NCBI GenBank assembly: GCA_038251325.1
Contig: JBBSBL010000002.1
Coordinates: 26,691-90,690, forward strand
Reading direction: 5' to 3'
Source: JBBSBL01 sp038251325
GTDB taxonomy: Bacteria; Actinomycetota; Thermoleophilia; Solirubrobacterales; Solirubrobacteraceae
Length of the DNA: 64,000 nucleotides
Part shown: positions 42,968-51,784 of the stretch, piece by piece
How the letters are laid out: the number at the start of each line of letters is the position of its first letter
Position numbering within the stretch: position 1 is the first letter of the stretch
Translations under genes and position numbers: made by a program
The notes under the pieces: model-generated
What the model saw: only the letters and a program-made list of their open reading frames with translations
What the model was told of the DNA's origin: nothing
Databases searched by the model: none

Positions 42968-43894
42968 GTGCCCGGCCTCCTCGACAAGCGCCTCGTCTTC
43001 ATCACCGGCAAGGGCGGCGTGGGCAAGTCCACCGTCGCCGTTGCGCTCGGCCTCGCCGCCGCCCGCCGCGGGCGACGCACGATGGTGGCCGAGCTCCAGG
43101 GCCAGCAGCGCGTCTCCGCCGCGCTCGACGGCGAGGCCGCGACGTTCGCCGAGACCCGCGTCGCGGACGGGCTCTACACGATCTCGATCGACGCCCACGA
43201 GGCGATGCGCGAGTACCTGCGCCTGCGGGCCGGGCCGTTCGCCGACCTGCTCGCCTCGAGCCGCATGTTCTCCTACTTCGCCGCCGCCACGCCCGGGATG
43301 CGGGAGCTGCTGCAGATCGGCAAGGTCTGGGAGCTCACGCAGCTCGACCGCCGCACGAAGGCCGCCGACGGCTACGACCTCGTCGTGGTCGACGCGCCGG
43401 CCAGCGGCCACGGCGCGGGGCTGCTGCGCACCCCGCGGACGTTCGCCGAGCTCGCGCGCGTCGGCCCGATCGCCCACCAGGGCCGGCGCATCGACGAGAT
43501 GATCCGCGACCGGACGCGGACGGGCATCGTCGCCGTCGCGCTGCCCGAGGAGATGCCGGTCAACGAGACGCTCGCGCTGCGGGCCGAGCTGCGCGCGGAG
43601 CTCGGCCACGACCTCGACCTCGTGGTGATCAACGCCGTGATGCCGCGCCGCTTCTCGGCGCGCGAGGCGACCGCGATCCGCGGCGCGCTCGACCACGCGG
43701 GGAGCCCGGCGGCGCGCGCCGGCCTGCACGCCGCGCTGTCCGCCCACCTGCGCGCCGGTGAGCAGCGCGCGCAGGTGAGGCGGCTGGCCCGCGGCCTGGA
43801 GCGCCGGCCCGTGCTGCTGCCCTTCGTCTTCGCGCCGGCGCTCGACCGCGCCGCCCTGGAGACGCTGTCCGCCACCCTCGAGGCGGCCCTGTGA
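42968..43894 (+). CDS. ArsA/Get3-family ATPase, first of a pair
   Basis: 308-residue single-domain ArsA-like ATPase. Walker A is FITGKGGVGKSTVAVALG and Walker B-like DLVVVDAPASGHGAGLL. It lacks cysteines for arsenite binding, so an arsenic pump role is unlikely. It is followed by a second ArsA-like protein with a GTGA overlap. This paired arrangement matches mycobacterial Rv3679-Rv3680, whose products form a complex needed for fitness; function is not settled. GTG 42968 is the start and ParA lies divergently upstream. Confidence 0.88.
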   Translation: MPGLLDKRLVFITGKGGVGKSTVAVALGLAAARRGRRTMVAELQGQQRVSAALDGEAATFAETRVADGLYTISIDAHEAMREYLRLRAGPFADLLASSRMFSYFAAATPGMRELLQIGKVWELTQLDRRTKAADGYDLVVVDAPASGHGAGLLRTPRTFAELARVGPIAHQGRRIDEMIRDRTRTGIVAVALPEEMPVNETLALRAELRAELGHDLDLVVINAVMPRRFSAREATAIRGALDHAGSPAARAGLHAALSAHLRAGEQRAQVRRLARGLERRPVLLPFVFAPALDRAALETLSATLEAAL

Positions 43895-45036
43895 GCACGG
43901 TCGCCGAGCTGCTCGAGGGCAAGCGGGTCTGCATCTGTGCCGGCTCCGGCGGGGTCGGCAAGACGACGACCTCCGCCGCGATCGCGATGGGCATGGCGGC
44001 GCGCGGGCTGCGCGTCGTCGTGGTCACGATCGACCCGGCGCGGCGGCTCGCGAACTCGCTCGGGCTCCAGACGCTCGGGAACGAGCCGCGGCTCGTCGCC
44101 CCCGAGCGCTTCGCCGCCGAGGGCCTGGAGATGAAGGGCGAGCTGTGGGCGATGATGCTCGACGCGAAGCGGACCTTCGACGAGCTGATCGAGCGCCTCT
44201 CGCCCGACGAGCGCTCGCGCGACGAGGTGCTGGGCAATCGCATCTACCAGGAGCTGTCCAACGCGGTGGCCGGCTCCCAGGAGTTCACCGCGATCGCGAA
44301 GCTCTACGAGCTCGACCAGGAGGGCGACTACGACCTGCTCGTGCTCGACACGCCGCCCTCGCGCAACGCGCTCGACTTCCTCGACGCGCCGGACCGGCTC
44401 ACGCAGTTCTTCGAGGGGCGCGCGCTGCAGGTCTTCCTGCGGCCGACGGGCTTCGCGACCCGGATCGTCGGCGCCGGCACGGGCGTCGTCTTCTCGGTGC
44501 TCAAGCGGGTCACCGGCGTGGATCTGCTCCAGGACCTCAGCGTGTTCTTCCGCGCGCTCGGCGGCATGATCGACGGCTTCCGCGAGCGCGCCGAGCAGGT
44601 CGGCCGGCTGCTCGAGGATCCGGGCACGACCTTCCTCCTCGTGACCTCGCCGGAGGGGGAGCCGATCGAGGAGGCGATCTTCTTCCGGCGCAAGCTCAAG
44701 GCGGCGCGGATGCCGTTCGGCGGGGTGATCGTGAACCGCGTCCATCGTGGGGTCGACCACCCCGACCTCGCGGCGGTCGAGCGCGAGCTCGCCGGTGAGC
44801 TCGGGGACAAGCTGGCGGCGAAGGTCGCGGCGAACCTCGGCGATCACCAGGTCCTCGCCGAGCGCGACGCCGCCGGGATCGCGCGGCTCGAACAGGAGCT
44901 GGGCGAGCGGCCGCTGCTCGAGGTTCCCCAGTTCGACGGCGACGTCCACGACGTCGAGGGCCTGCTGCGCATCCACCGCTACCTCTTCGCGACCGCGAAG
45001 CGGCGGCGCGAGATGCTCGCCGAGCTTGTGAGCTGA
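43891..45036 (+). CDS. ArsA/Get3-family ATPase, second of a pair
   Basis: 381-residue ArsA-like ATPase. Walker A is CAGSGGVGKTTTSAAIA, followed by VTIDPARRLANSLGL (A' motif with D-P-A-R-R) and DLLVLDTPPSRNALDFLDAP. A longer helical insert (residues about 150-270) with hydrophobic face could bind a partner or membrane tail, as in Get3. It starts at GTG 43891 overlapping the first ATPase and ends directly against the convergent unknown gene. Together the two are likely a heterodimer. Confidence 0.9.
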   Translation: MSTVAELLEGKRVCICAGSGGVGKTTTSAAIAMGMAARGLRVVVVTIDPARRLANSLGLQTLGNEPRLVAPERFAAEGLEMKGELWAMMLDAKRTFDELIERLSPDERSRDEVLGNRIYQELSNAVAGSQEFTAIAKLYELDQEGDYDLLVLDTPPSRNALDFLDAPDRLTQFFEGRALQVFLRPTGFATRIVGAGTGVVFSVLKRVTGVDLLQDLSVFFRALGGMIDGFRERAEQVGRLLEDPGTTFLLVTSPEGEPIEEAIFFRRKLKAARMPFGGVIVNRVHRGVDHPDLAAVERELAGELGDKLAAKVAANLGDHQVLAERDAAGIARLEQELGERPLLEVPQFDGDVHDVEGLLRIHRYLFATAKRRREMLAELVS

Positions 45037-46362
45037 CTAGCCCGCCGGCTCGAACGCCGGCGCCGGGTCGGGCTCGGGCTCGGGCTCGGGCGGCGGCTGC
45101 GCCGGCGTCTCCCCAGAGGCCGCGACGTCGGCCAGGATCTCGTCGGCCACGCCACGCAGGTCGGAGTCGAGGTGGCCGCACAGGACGTCGCGCAGCAGCG
45201 CGCGGAGGTGCTCGCGCACCTCGACCACGAGCCGGTCCACGCCGGGCTCGGCCGGGGCCAGCCCCGCGACCACGGCCCGCTCGAGCGAGATCGCGTGGGC
45301 GATCCGCTCGGCGAGCGCCGGGCGCTCGGCCGGCAGCCCGCAGATCGCGGCGAGCCGCCCGGCCAGCCGCCCGCTCCCCGGACCCTCCGGCTCGAGCAGT
45401 GCGCGCAGTGCGAGGAGGTGGTCGGTCAGCGCCTCGAACGGCGCCGGCCGCTCGCAGCCGAGCTCGAAGCGGCGCAGCGCCCACGAAACCTCGCCCCCGC
45501 GCGGGCGGCGGCGGTCGACGAGTGCGAGGAAGCCGCGGAGCTCATCCTCCTGGCCGGGGGCGATCGCGGTGATGCCGGCGGCCCGGCCGCTGCCGCCGAG
45601 CGGGGCGAGCCGCCACGGGCCTGCGTCGCCGCGGTGCCAGGCGACGGGGCCGAGCGCGAAGGTTCCGGGCTCGAACAGGCGCAGCGCGGTGAGCAGGGCG
45701 CGCATTCGTGCGCGGGCGATCGCCACCGGCGAACGGCCGCCGCCGTCCCCCTCGAGCTCGAGCACGGCGAGCACGGCCGGACGCTCGTCGGCGCTCGCCG
45801 CCGCCCACACGGCCTCGGGCGGGGCGTCGGCCAGGGCGTCGCCGCGGACCAGGGTCAGGCCGTCGCCGAGCGGGACCTCGTCCGAGGCGAGTCCGAGGCC
45901 GAGGAGCGGGGCAACGATCGTCTCGACCGAGCGGCCCTCGTAGGCGACGCCCTCGAGCTCCTGCCAGGCGGTCGCGAAACGCGTGGGCTCGAAGACGAAC
46001 TCGCTCGACTCGTCGAACACGGCGGAGAGGAAGGTGCGCAGGATCGCGTCGGCGCGCTCGCGCGGCTCGGCCGGGATCCGGGCCTCGCCGCGCAGCGCGA
46101 GGTAGTCCTCCCCGCCGGGCAGCGACTCCAACGCCCGCGCCGCCGCCGCGTAGGCCGGCAGCCGGCCGAGGACGCCGATCCGCTCACGGATGAACGCGCC
46201 GGTGAGCGGGCGGTAGCAGTAGAGCGGCGGGCGCCGGCCGCCGGCCGGGCGATCGATGACCTCGAACGGGACCTCCGCGCCGGTGGCCGTGTCGTGCGCG
46301 AGCTGGAGCGACGCCTCCTCGACGAAGGCCTGGAGGAGGTCGTGCACGGTCCGATTGCGCAT
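45037..46362 (-). CDS. Uncharacterised 441-residue protein
   Basis: I do not recognise this protein. It opens MRNRTVHDLLQAFVEEASLQ, has Y-C-Y-R-P-L-T-G-A-F-I near residue 53 and several regions of mixed alpha/beta sequence, then an Ala/Leu/Arg-rich helical C-terminal half. It ends with an acidic, repetitive Pro/Glu tail (P-E-P-E-P-E-P-D-P). No signal peptide or membrane helix is seen, so it is probably cytosolic. It is convergent with the ArsA pair with no bases between the two stops. It is a real gene by codon pattern, length and its clean start, but without assigned function. Confidence 0.75.
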   Translation of the reverse strand: MRNRTVHDLLQAFVEEASLQLAHDTATGAEVPFEVIDRPAGGRRPPLYCYRPLTGAFIRERIGVLGRLPAYAAAARALESLPGGEDYLALRGEARIPAEPRERADAILRTFLSAVFDESSEFVFEPTRFATAWQELEGVAYEGRSVETIVAPLLGLGLASDEVPLGDGLTLVRGDALADAPPEAVWAAASADERPAVLAVLELEGDGGGRSPVAIARARMRALLTALRLFEPGTFALGPVAWHRGDAGPWRLAPLGGSGRAAGITAIAPGQEDELRGFLALVDRRRPRGGEVSWALRRFELGCERPAPFEALTDHLLALRALLEPEGPGSGRLAGRLAAICGLPAERPALAERIAHAISLERAVVAGLAPAEPGVDRLVVEVREHLRALLRDVLCGHLDSDLRGVADEILADVAASGETPAQPPPEPEPEPDPAPAFEPAG

Positions 46363-46433
46363 GCGCCCGGGCTTCGCGGCGGGCCCCGGCGGTCCTGCCC
46401 GGTGCACGGGGCGTTGCGGGCGCCCCTCCCGCG

Positions 46434-46766
46434 TCAGGCCGCGACGACGGCCCGCGACTCGCCGAGCCAGCGACGGCCGTAGGTGCGCATGTCCTCGACG
46501 ATCGGGGTCAGCGCGCGGCCCTTCTCGGTCAGCGCGTACTCGACCCGCGGCGGAACCTCGGGAAAGGTCCGGCGCTCGACGATCCCCTCCTCCTCGAGCG
46601 CGCGCAGGCGGAGCGACAGCGTGCGCGGGCTGATGCCCTGCAGCGAGCGCTCGAGCTCGCAGAAGCGCGCGCGGCCGTCGGCGAGGTCCCGGATGATGAG
46701 GAGCGTCCACTTCCCGCACACGACGTCCGCGGTGCGGCACACGGGGCACGACGCTTGAGCGGCCAT
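46434..46766 (-). CDS. HxlR-family transcriptional regulator
   Basis: 110-residue winged-helix HxlR protein. The start CPVCRTADVVCGKWTLLIIR is diagnostic (W-T-L-L-I-I-R-D-L), then FCELERSLQGISPRTLSLRL-R and LEEEGIVERRTFPEVPPRVE-Y. Three cysteines near the N-terminus (residues 7, 10, 17) could sense redox or electrophiles, as in HypR and QorR of this family. It is divergent from the DUF2254 gene with an inverted repeat between them, so it may control both. Confidence 0.92.
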   Translation of the reverse strand: MAAQASCPVCRTADVVCGKWTLLIIRDLADGRARFCELERSLQGISPRTLSLRLRALEEEGIVERRTFPEVPPRVEYALTEKGRALTPIVEDMRTYGRRWLGESRAVVAA

Positions 46767-46786
46767 GTGTCAAGGGTAGCGCAAGA

Positions 46787-46801
46787 CTTCACCAAATGAA
46801 G
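46787..46801. promoter_or_regulatory. Inverted repeat, candidate HxlR operator
   Basis: CTTCA-CCAAA-TGAAG, a perfect 5-bp inverted repeat with a 5-base centre, lies in the 72-base gap between the HxlR gene and the DUF2254 gene. It is the most AT-rich part of that gap. Confidence 0.5.
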
Positions 46802-46838
46802 CGATGGATCCGTCCTTGCGGGCGGCGAAGATGAGCGC

Positions 46839-48152
46839 ATGAGCTGGGCCTCCCGCTTCCGCCGCCGCGAGTTGCTGCGCACGAGCTTCTGGATCATTCC
46901 GGCCGCCTATGTGGTCGCCGCGCTCGTGCTCGCCGACCAGCTTCCCGCGCTCGACGCCAGCACCGACGTCGGATCCCTGCCGTTCGCGATCGATCCGAGC
47001 AGCGCGCGCGACACGCTGTCGGCGATCTCGAGCGGCATGATCGCCTTCACCGGCTTCGTCTTCTCCACGTTCCTCGTCCTCGTCCAGTTCGGCTCGCAGG
47101 CCTTCTCGCCGCGCGCCGTGAGCTTCTTCCGCCGGGCGGCGATCACCAAGCACGCGCTCGGCGCGTTCATCGCCACCTTCGTCTACTCGCTGAGCGCCAT
47201 CGGCGAGGTCGGGAAGGGCGGCAGCGACGCGGTCCCGGTCATCACCTACAGCTGCGCGCTCGGGTTCGTGCTGCTGAGCGTCGCGCTCTTCCTCGCGCTG
47301 ATCCAGCGCACCGTGCTGACCCTGCGCGCGGCGAGCGCGCTCGACGGGATCGGGCGGCGGACGATCGAGTGCCTGCATGAAACCGCGCCCGACCCCTTCG
47401 ACCCGGCTCCCCCCGAGCGGGACGAGGTGCCGCGCCTTCCGGCGCGGCCCACGCAGGTCGTCCGGCACGCCGGCCCGCCGTCGGTCCTGCAGGCCGCCGA
47501 CGACCGCGCGCTCGTCCGCGCCGCCCGGCGGGTGGACGGGGTGCTGCTCCTCCTCCCCGCCGTCGGCTCGCTGATCCGCACCGGGCAGCCCGTCCTCGCG
47601 CTCCACGGCGCGACCGATCGGGTCCCCGACCGGCGCCTGCGCCGCACGCTGATCCTCGGCGACGAGCGCACGCTCCAGGACGACGCCGCCTTCGGCCTGC
47701 GCCTGCTCGTGGACATCGCGATCAAGGCGCTGTCCCCGGCGGTCAACGACCCGACGACGGCCTCGGCGGCGCTGGACCGGATCGAGGCCGTCCTCGGTGA
47801 TGCCGCGCACCGCGACCTCGATGCGCGCGCCTGGCGGGATCGCGACGGCGTGGTACGGCTGCGCCGCTCGGCCCCGACGTGGGAGGACCTCGTCTCGCTC
47901 GGCGTCGACGAGGTCCGCGTGTACGGGCGCCGCTCGCTCCAGACGTGCCGGCGGCTCCGCGCGCTGCTGGAGGACCTCGCGGCGGTCGTGCCCGCGCCGC
48001 GGCGACCGGCGCTCGACGCCGAGCTGGCCCGCCTCGAGGCCACCGTGGCCCGGAACTTCCCGGACGCGGGAGATCGCGCCCTCGCCTCCCGCGCCGACGC
48101 AATCGGCATGGGCCTGGGCCGCACGACCGGCCCGCGCCGCGCGGCCGCCTGA
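46839..48152 (+). CDS. DUF2254 membrane protein
   Basis: 437-residue DUF2254 protein. Four N-terminal membrane helices are visible: FWIIPAAYVVAALVLAD, GMIAFTGFVFSTFLVLVQF, ALGAFIATFVYSLSAIG and ITYSCALGFVLLSVALFLAL. The Q-F-G-S-Q-A-F-S-P-R motif after helix 2 and the IAIKALSPAVNDPTTASAAL stretch are the family hallmarks. The C-terminal half is soluble. Function unknown; the family may be a channel or transporter. It is divergent from the HxlR regulator. Confidence 0.88.
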   Translation: MSWASRFRRRELLRTSFWIIPAAYVVAALVLADQLPALDASTDVGSLPFAIDPSSARDTLSAISSGMIAFTGFVFSTFLVLVQFGSQAFSPRAVSFFRRAAITKHALGAFIATFVYSLSAIGEVGKGGSDAVPVITYSCALGFVLLSVALFLALIQRTVLTLRAASALDGIGRRTIECLHETAPDPFDPAPPERDEVPRLPARPTQVVRHAGPPSVLQAADDRALVRAARRVDGVLLLLPAVGSLIRTGQPVLALHGATDRVPDRRLRRTLILGDERTLQDDAAFGLRLLVDIAIKALSPAVNDPTTASAALDRIEAVLGDAAHRDLDARAWRDRDGVVRLRRSAPTWEDLVSLGVDEVRVYGRRSLQTCRRLRALLEDLAAVVPAPRRPALDAELARLEATVARNFPDAGDRALASRADAIGMGLGRTTGPRRAAA

Positions 48153-48186
48153 GAGGCGGGAGGCCCGGCGCGGGCCGGAGCCGCCC

Positions 48187-48900
48187 CTACCCGCCGAGCA
48201 GGTTGCCCAATGCCCCCCCGGCGCTGCCCCCGCCACCACCGGTACCGGCGACCGCGCCCTCGGAGGGCTGGACGAGCACCCAGCCCTCGCCCGAGAAGGC
48301 GATCTGGACGCTTTCGCCCGAGCCCTTGCCGATCAGGTTCTTCACGTTGACGTCGGTCTTCACCGACGTGCTCACGCCCGAGGACCAGACGATCGCGGCC
48401 TGCGGGTCGGCGAAGGTCGGCGCCGAGGCGACGTTGAGGAGGATCGGCGGCCCGTCGGAGATGAGGCCAACCCAGCCGGTGCCGGACAGCGCCATGTTGT
48501 AGAGCCCGCCGCCCATCATCCCGCTGACGCCCTGGACCCGCTCGATGTCCCACTCGATCCCGGCGTCGAAGGCCAGGACGTTCCCGCCGTTGCAGGTGAC
48601 CTTGTCGTTCTCGAGGAAGAGCAGGTGGACGTCGTGGGCCTGATGGGCGAGGAACACCTCGCCGCTACCGGACATCTTCATCAGGGAGGTCCCCTCGCCG
48701 GTCATCGCCTTCTTGACGAAGCGCCCCATGCCGCCGCTCCCGGCGTGCTCGAACTTCACGTCGCCCTGGTAGGCGACCATCGCGCCGAGCTTGGACTGGA
48801 TCGTGACCTGGTTGAGCTCGACCTTCAGCAGCTTGGAGTTCTGCAGGGAGAAGGCGTCGGGTGACTCGGTCTCGCGGAACTCGGCCAGGGTCGTCTTCAC
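48187..48900 (-). CDS. AIM24-family protein
   Basis: 237-residue AIM24 (formerly DUF124) beta-rich protein of the tryptophan-RNA-binding-attenuator-like fold. Family marks are SKLGAMVAYQGDVKFEHAGS, LMKMSGSGEVFLAHQAHDVH, and the GLYNMALSGTGWVGLISDGP and GEGWVLVQPSEG repeats. A glycine-rich tail (GGGGGSAGGALGNLLGG) follows. The start is GTG 48900 with AAAGGA about 9-10 bases upstream. The bacterial role is unknown; it is next to pilT in the same direction. Confidence 0.88.
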   Translation of the reverse strand: MKTTLAEFRETESPDAFSLQNSKLLKVELNQVTIQSKLGAMVAYQGDVKFEHAGSGGMGRFVKKAMTGEGTSLMKMSGSGEVFLAHQAHDVHLLFLENDKVTCNGGNVLAFDAGIEWDIERVQGVSGMMGGGLYNMALSGTGWVGLISDGPPILLNVASAPTFADPQAAIVWSSGVSTSVKTDVNVKNLIGKGSGESVQIAFSGEGWVLVQPSEGAVAGTGGGGGSAGGALGNLLGG

Positions 48901-48962
48901 GGCGTCACGTCCTTTCGCATCGGTCTTCCGGCAGGCAGATCATGCCGCACCCGCGGGACAGG

Positions 48963-50324
48963 TCAGGCGGGCGGACCGCCGGACCCCGGGCGGGTCGGCG
49001 GCGGGGCGCTCGGCGCCGGCGGAGCGTTGCTACGCGCCGGGTCCGACGGCGCGCCGATATTGCCCGGCGGCCGGGACGCGGCCGCGGTCAGCGGGGCGAC
49101 CACGGGCGCTCCGGGCGTCGCGGGCATCGTCGGCGCGAGCGCATGCCCGTTCCCGTTGCCGTTCCCGTTCCCGCGCCGGTCGTCGGGATCCGACTCCGGG
49201 ACGTCGCCGCGCGCGGCGGCCGCCTCGGCGACGTCGTCCATCGAGGTCGAGCGCTTGCCCTCCGAGGCGACGAGCAGCTTGAAGTCGTGGGGGCTCGAGG
49301 CGACCCGCAGGGCCGTCTCCATCGAGACGCGGCCGGCCTGCACGTGGTCGAGCAGCGACTGGTCGAAGGTCTGCATGCCGTAGAACTCGCCCTCGGCGAT
49401 CACCTCGCCGAGCCGGCCGGTCTGGCGGGGGTCGACGATCATGTCCTTCACCCGGCCGGTCATCACGAGGATCTCGCACGCCGCCACCCGCCCGTCCCCG
49501 TCGGGGGTGGGCACGAGGCGCTGGGAGATGATGCCCTTCAGCGTCCCGGCGACCATCGCCCGGGCCTGCTGCTGCTGGTGGGGCGGGAAGAAGTCGATGA
49601 TCCGGTTGATCGTCTCCGGCGCGTCGAGCGTGTGGAGCGTCGAGAGCACCAGGTGCCCGGTCTCCGCCGCGCTCAGCGCCGTGCGCACCGTCTCCTCGTC
49701 GCGCATCTCGCCGATGAGGATCACGTCCGGGTCCTGCCGTAGCACCCGCCGCAGGGCGCGCGCGAAGGAGGCCGTGTCCTCCCCGACCTCGCGCTGGTTG
49801 ATGATCGACTGCTTGTCGCGGTGGAGGAACTCGATCGGATCCTCGATCGTCACGACGTGCTTGCTCATCGTCTCGTTGAGCTGATCGATCATCGCCGCCA
49901 GCGTGGTCGACTTGCCCGAGCCGGTGGTGCCGGTGACGAGGATGATCCCCCGCTCCTCCTCGGCGAGCGTCGAGATGACCTTCGGGAGCCCGAGCTCGGT
50001 GACCGAACGGATCGAGTACGGGATCGCGCGCATGACGATCGAGACCGACCCCCGCTGGCGGAACGCGTTGACGCGGAAGCGGGCCAGGCCCTCGACCGCA
50101 TAGGCCAGGTCGATCTCGTTCTCGGCCTCGAACTCGGCGATCCGCTCCGAGCGCAGGAGCGCGTGGAGCACGGCCTCGGTGTCCGCGGGCTCGAGCACCT
50201 CGGAGTCCGGCACCGGCTGCAACCGCCCGTGGATGCGCACGAGCGGTCGCGACGGGACCTTGAGGTGGAGGTCGGAGCCCTCGCTGCGGATGAGGTACTG
50301 CAGGGCCTCGTGAAGGTCGAACAT
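48963..50324 (-). CDS. pilT: Type IV pilus retraction ATPase PilT
   Basis: 453-residue PilT-type secretion ATPase that depolymerises pili. The core (1-350) has MFDLHEALQYLIRSEGSDLH, Walker A ILVTGTTGSGKSTTLAAMID, the Asp box TIEDPIEFLH, the His box LSTLHTLDAPETINRIID, and Walker B LRQDPDVILIGEMRDEET. A roughly 100-residue low-complexity tail rich in Pro, Ala and Gly, with N-G repeats, is unusual for PilT. No pilus assembly genes adjoin it here; the orphan pilin at 25707 is the only other pilus gene in the window. Confidence 0.93.
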   Translation of the reverse strand: MFDLHEALQYLIRSEGSDLHLKVPSRPLVRIHGRLQPVPDSEVLEPADTEAVLHALLRSERIAEFEAENEIDLAYAVEGLARFRVNAFRQRGSVSIVMRAIPYSIRSVTELGLPKVISTLAEEERGIILVTGTTGSGKSTTLAAMIDQLNETMSKHVVTIEDPIEFLHRDKQSIINQREVGEDTASFARALRRVLRQDPDVILIGEMRDEETVRTALSAAETGHLVLSTLHTLDAPETINRIIDFFPPHQQQQARAMVAGTLKGIISQRLVPTPDGDGRVAACEILVMTGRVKDMIVDPRQTGRLGEVIAEGEFYGMQTFDQSLLDHVQAGRVSMETALRVASSPHDFKLLVASEGKRSTSMDDVAEAAAARGDVPESDPDDRRGNGNGNGNGHALAPTMPATPGAPVVAPLTAAASRPPGNIGAPSDPARSNAPPAPSAPPPTRPGSGGPPA

Positions 50325-50409
50325 CCACCCTCACATCGGCGGGTCACGCGCCGCCCTTGAACTCGGCGGCGGCGGGTGGCCGGCGGCCCGGGCGCTCCCG
50401 GGGCCACCC

Positions 50410-51513
50410 TCAGGCGACGTCGCGGAGCTTCTGCGCCTCGGCGAGGCTCTGGAGCTTCTTGAGCGACTGGTTCTCGATCTGGCGGATCCGCTCGCGCGTC
50501 ACGTTGAACGTGCGGCCGACGTCATCGAGCGTGCGCGGGTGCTCGCCGCCCAGGCCGTAGCGCAGCTCGAGCACGCGGCGCTCGCGGTAGGAGAGGTTCT
50601 CCAGCGCCTCGCGCAGCGCCTCCTTGGTCAGCGTCTCCGCGGCGCGCTCGTAGGGCGACTCGGCGCGCTCGTCGGCAATGAACTGGCCAAACTCGGACTC
50701 CTCCTCATCGCCGACCGGCTTCTCGAGCGAGACCGGGGCCTGCGCGGAGCGCTTGATCGAGTCGACCTCCTCGGGGTCGATGCCCGTGACCTCGGCGATC
50801 TCGTCGGCGGTGGGCTCGCGGCCCAGCTCGGTCACGAGCTTGCGCTCGGCGCGACCGATCTTGTTGAGCTTCTCGACGACGTGGACGGGGATGCGGATGG
50901 TCCGCGCCTTGTCGGCCAGCGCGCGGGCGATGGCCTGGCGGATCCACCAGGTGGCGTAGGTCGAGAACTTGAAGCCCTTGCGGTAGTCGAACTTCTCGGC
51001 GGCGCGGACGAGCCCGAGCGTGCCCTCCTGGATCAGGTCAAGGAAGGGCAGGCCCTGGTTGCGGTAGTTCTTGGCGATCGAGACGACGAGGCGGAGGTTC
51101 GACTCGACCATCTTCTGCTTGGCGTCGAGGTCGCCCTTCTCGATGCGCTTGGCGAGGTCGACCTCCTCCTGGGCGGTGAGCAGACGGACCTTGCCGATGT
51201 CCTTGAGGAAGAGCTGGAGGGAGTCCGTCGTCATGTCGGCCTTGAGATCGAGGCCGACCTTCGCCTTGCGACGGGTGCGCTTGTCGGGGGCGCGCTCGAC
51301 CTCGGAGGCCGGCGCGGCGGTCTGGGGGTCGTCGTCGACGAGCTCGATCTCGGCCTTCTCGAGGTAGCCGTGCAGCTCCTCGACGTCGGCCTCGTCGAAG
51401 TCCAGTTCGGACACCGCGGTGCGGACCTCGCCGTACGTCAGCACGCCGATCTGCTGACCGCGCGTCATGAGGCCCTTGACCTCTTCCAGCTCCTGCCACT
51501 CAGCTACAGACAT
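50410..51513 (-). CDS. rpoD: RNA polymerase principal sigma factor
   Basis: 367-residue sigma-70 group-1 factor. A compact region 1.1 (residues 1-60) is followed by region 1.2 (DSLQLFLKDIGKVRLLTAQE), region 2 (LRLVVSIAKNYRNQGLPFLD and FSTYATWWIRQAIARALADK), region 3, and region 4.2 (GRTFNVTRERIRQIENQSLK). It recognises TTGACA/TATAAT-like promoters, consistent with those I see here. ATG 51513 (MSVAEWQELEEVK) is chosen; it lies about 100 bases after the promoter. Confidence 0.96.
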   Translation of the reverse strand: MSVAEWQELEEVKGLMTRGQQIGVLTYGEVRTAVSELDFDEADVEELHGYLEKAEIELVDDDPQTAAPASEVERAPDKRTRRKAKVGLDLKADMTTDSLQLFLKDIGKVRLLTAQEEVDLAKRIEKGDLDAKQKMVESNLRLVVSIAKNYRNQGLPFLDLIQEGTLGLVRAAEKFDYRKGFKFSTYATWWIRQAIARALADKARTIRIPVHVVEKLNKIGRAERKLVTELGREPTADEIAEVTGIDPEEVDSIKRSAQAPVSLEKPVGDEEESEFGQFIADERAESPYERAAETLTKEALREALENLSYRERRVLELRYGLGGEHPRTLDDVGRTFNVTRERIRQIENQSLKKLQSLAEAQKLRDVA

Positions 51514-51623
51514 GGGTTCCGATCTCGTCAGCGCGTCCGGCCCCTCGAGGGTCCGGCCCCGTTCCACGACGTGTTCGACACGGTGTCACGAGGGCGCAGG
51601 TCCGCAATTCAATGTCACTGCCG

Positions 51624-51652
51624 AGCGTAGGCGCTGCCCGAGGTGAATTCAA
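51624..51652 (-). promoter_or_regulatory. Promoter of rpoD
   Basis: TTGAAT (51647-51652) and TACGCT (51624-51629), minus strand, are spaced by 17 bases. Transcription would start near 51617. The leader up to ATG 51513 contains GACAC-G-GTGTC (about 51578-51588), a short palindrome that could be a hairpin or operator. Confidence 0.7.
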
Positions 51653-51784
51653 GGTGAACCGGCACCCGGCCGGGACCGCCTCGCTGCCTCATCTACGTCC
51701 GGAGCGCGGTCACGTTTCATGAACGGGCCCGAGGGCGGGCGCTTGCGTCGTCCGGCCGGCGCCGGGTGCGCCATGATGGGCGAG

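Noticed and set aside
43891..45036. Arsenite-efflux ATPase ArsA
   Set aside because: No arsB, arsR or arsC genes and no cysteine triad. The pair fits the actinobacterial Rv3679-Rv3680 type.
46767..46838. A 72-base gap tested as a tRNA gene
   Set aside because: It does not fold as a cloverleaf and has no TTC loop; it is a divergent promoter with an inverted repeat.
49110..49190. Short tandem repeat near the end of pilT (Gly-Asn codons) as a possible CRISPR or regulatory repeat
   Set aside because: It is an in-frame low-complexity coding repeat in the PilT tail, without spacers.
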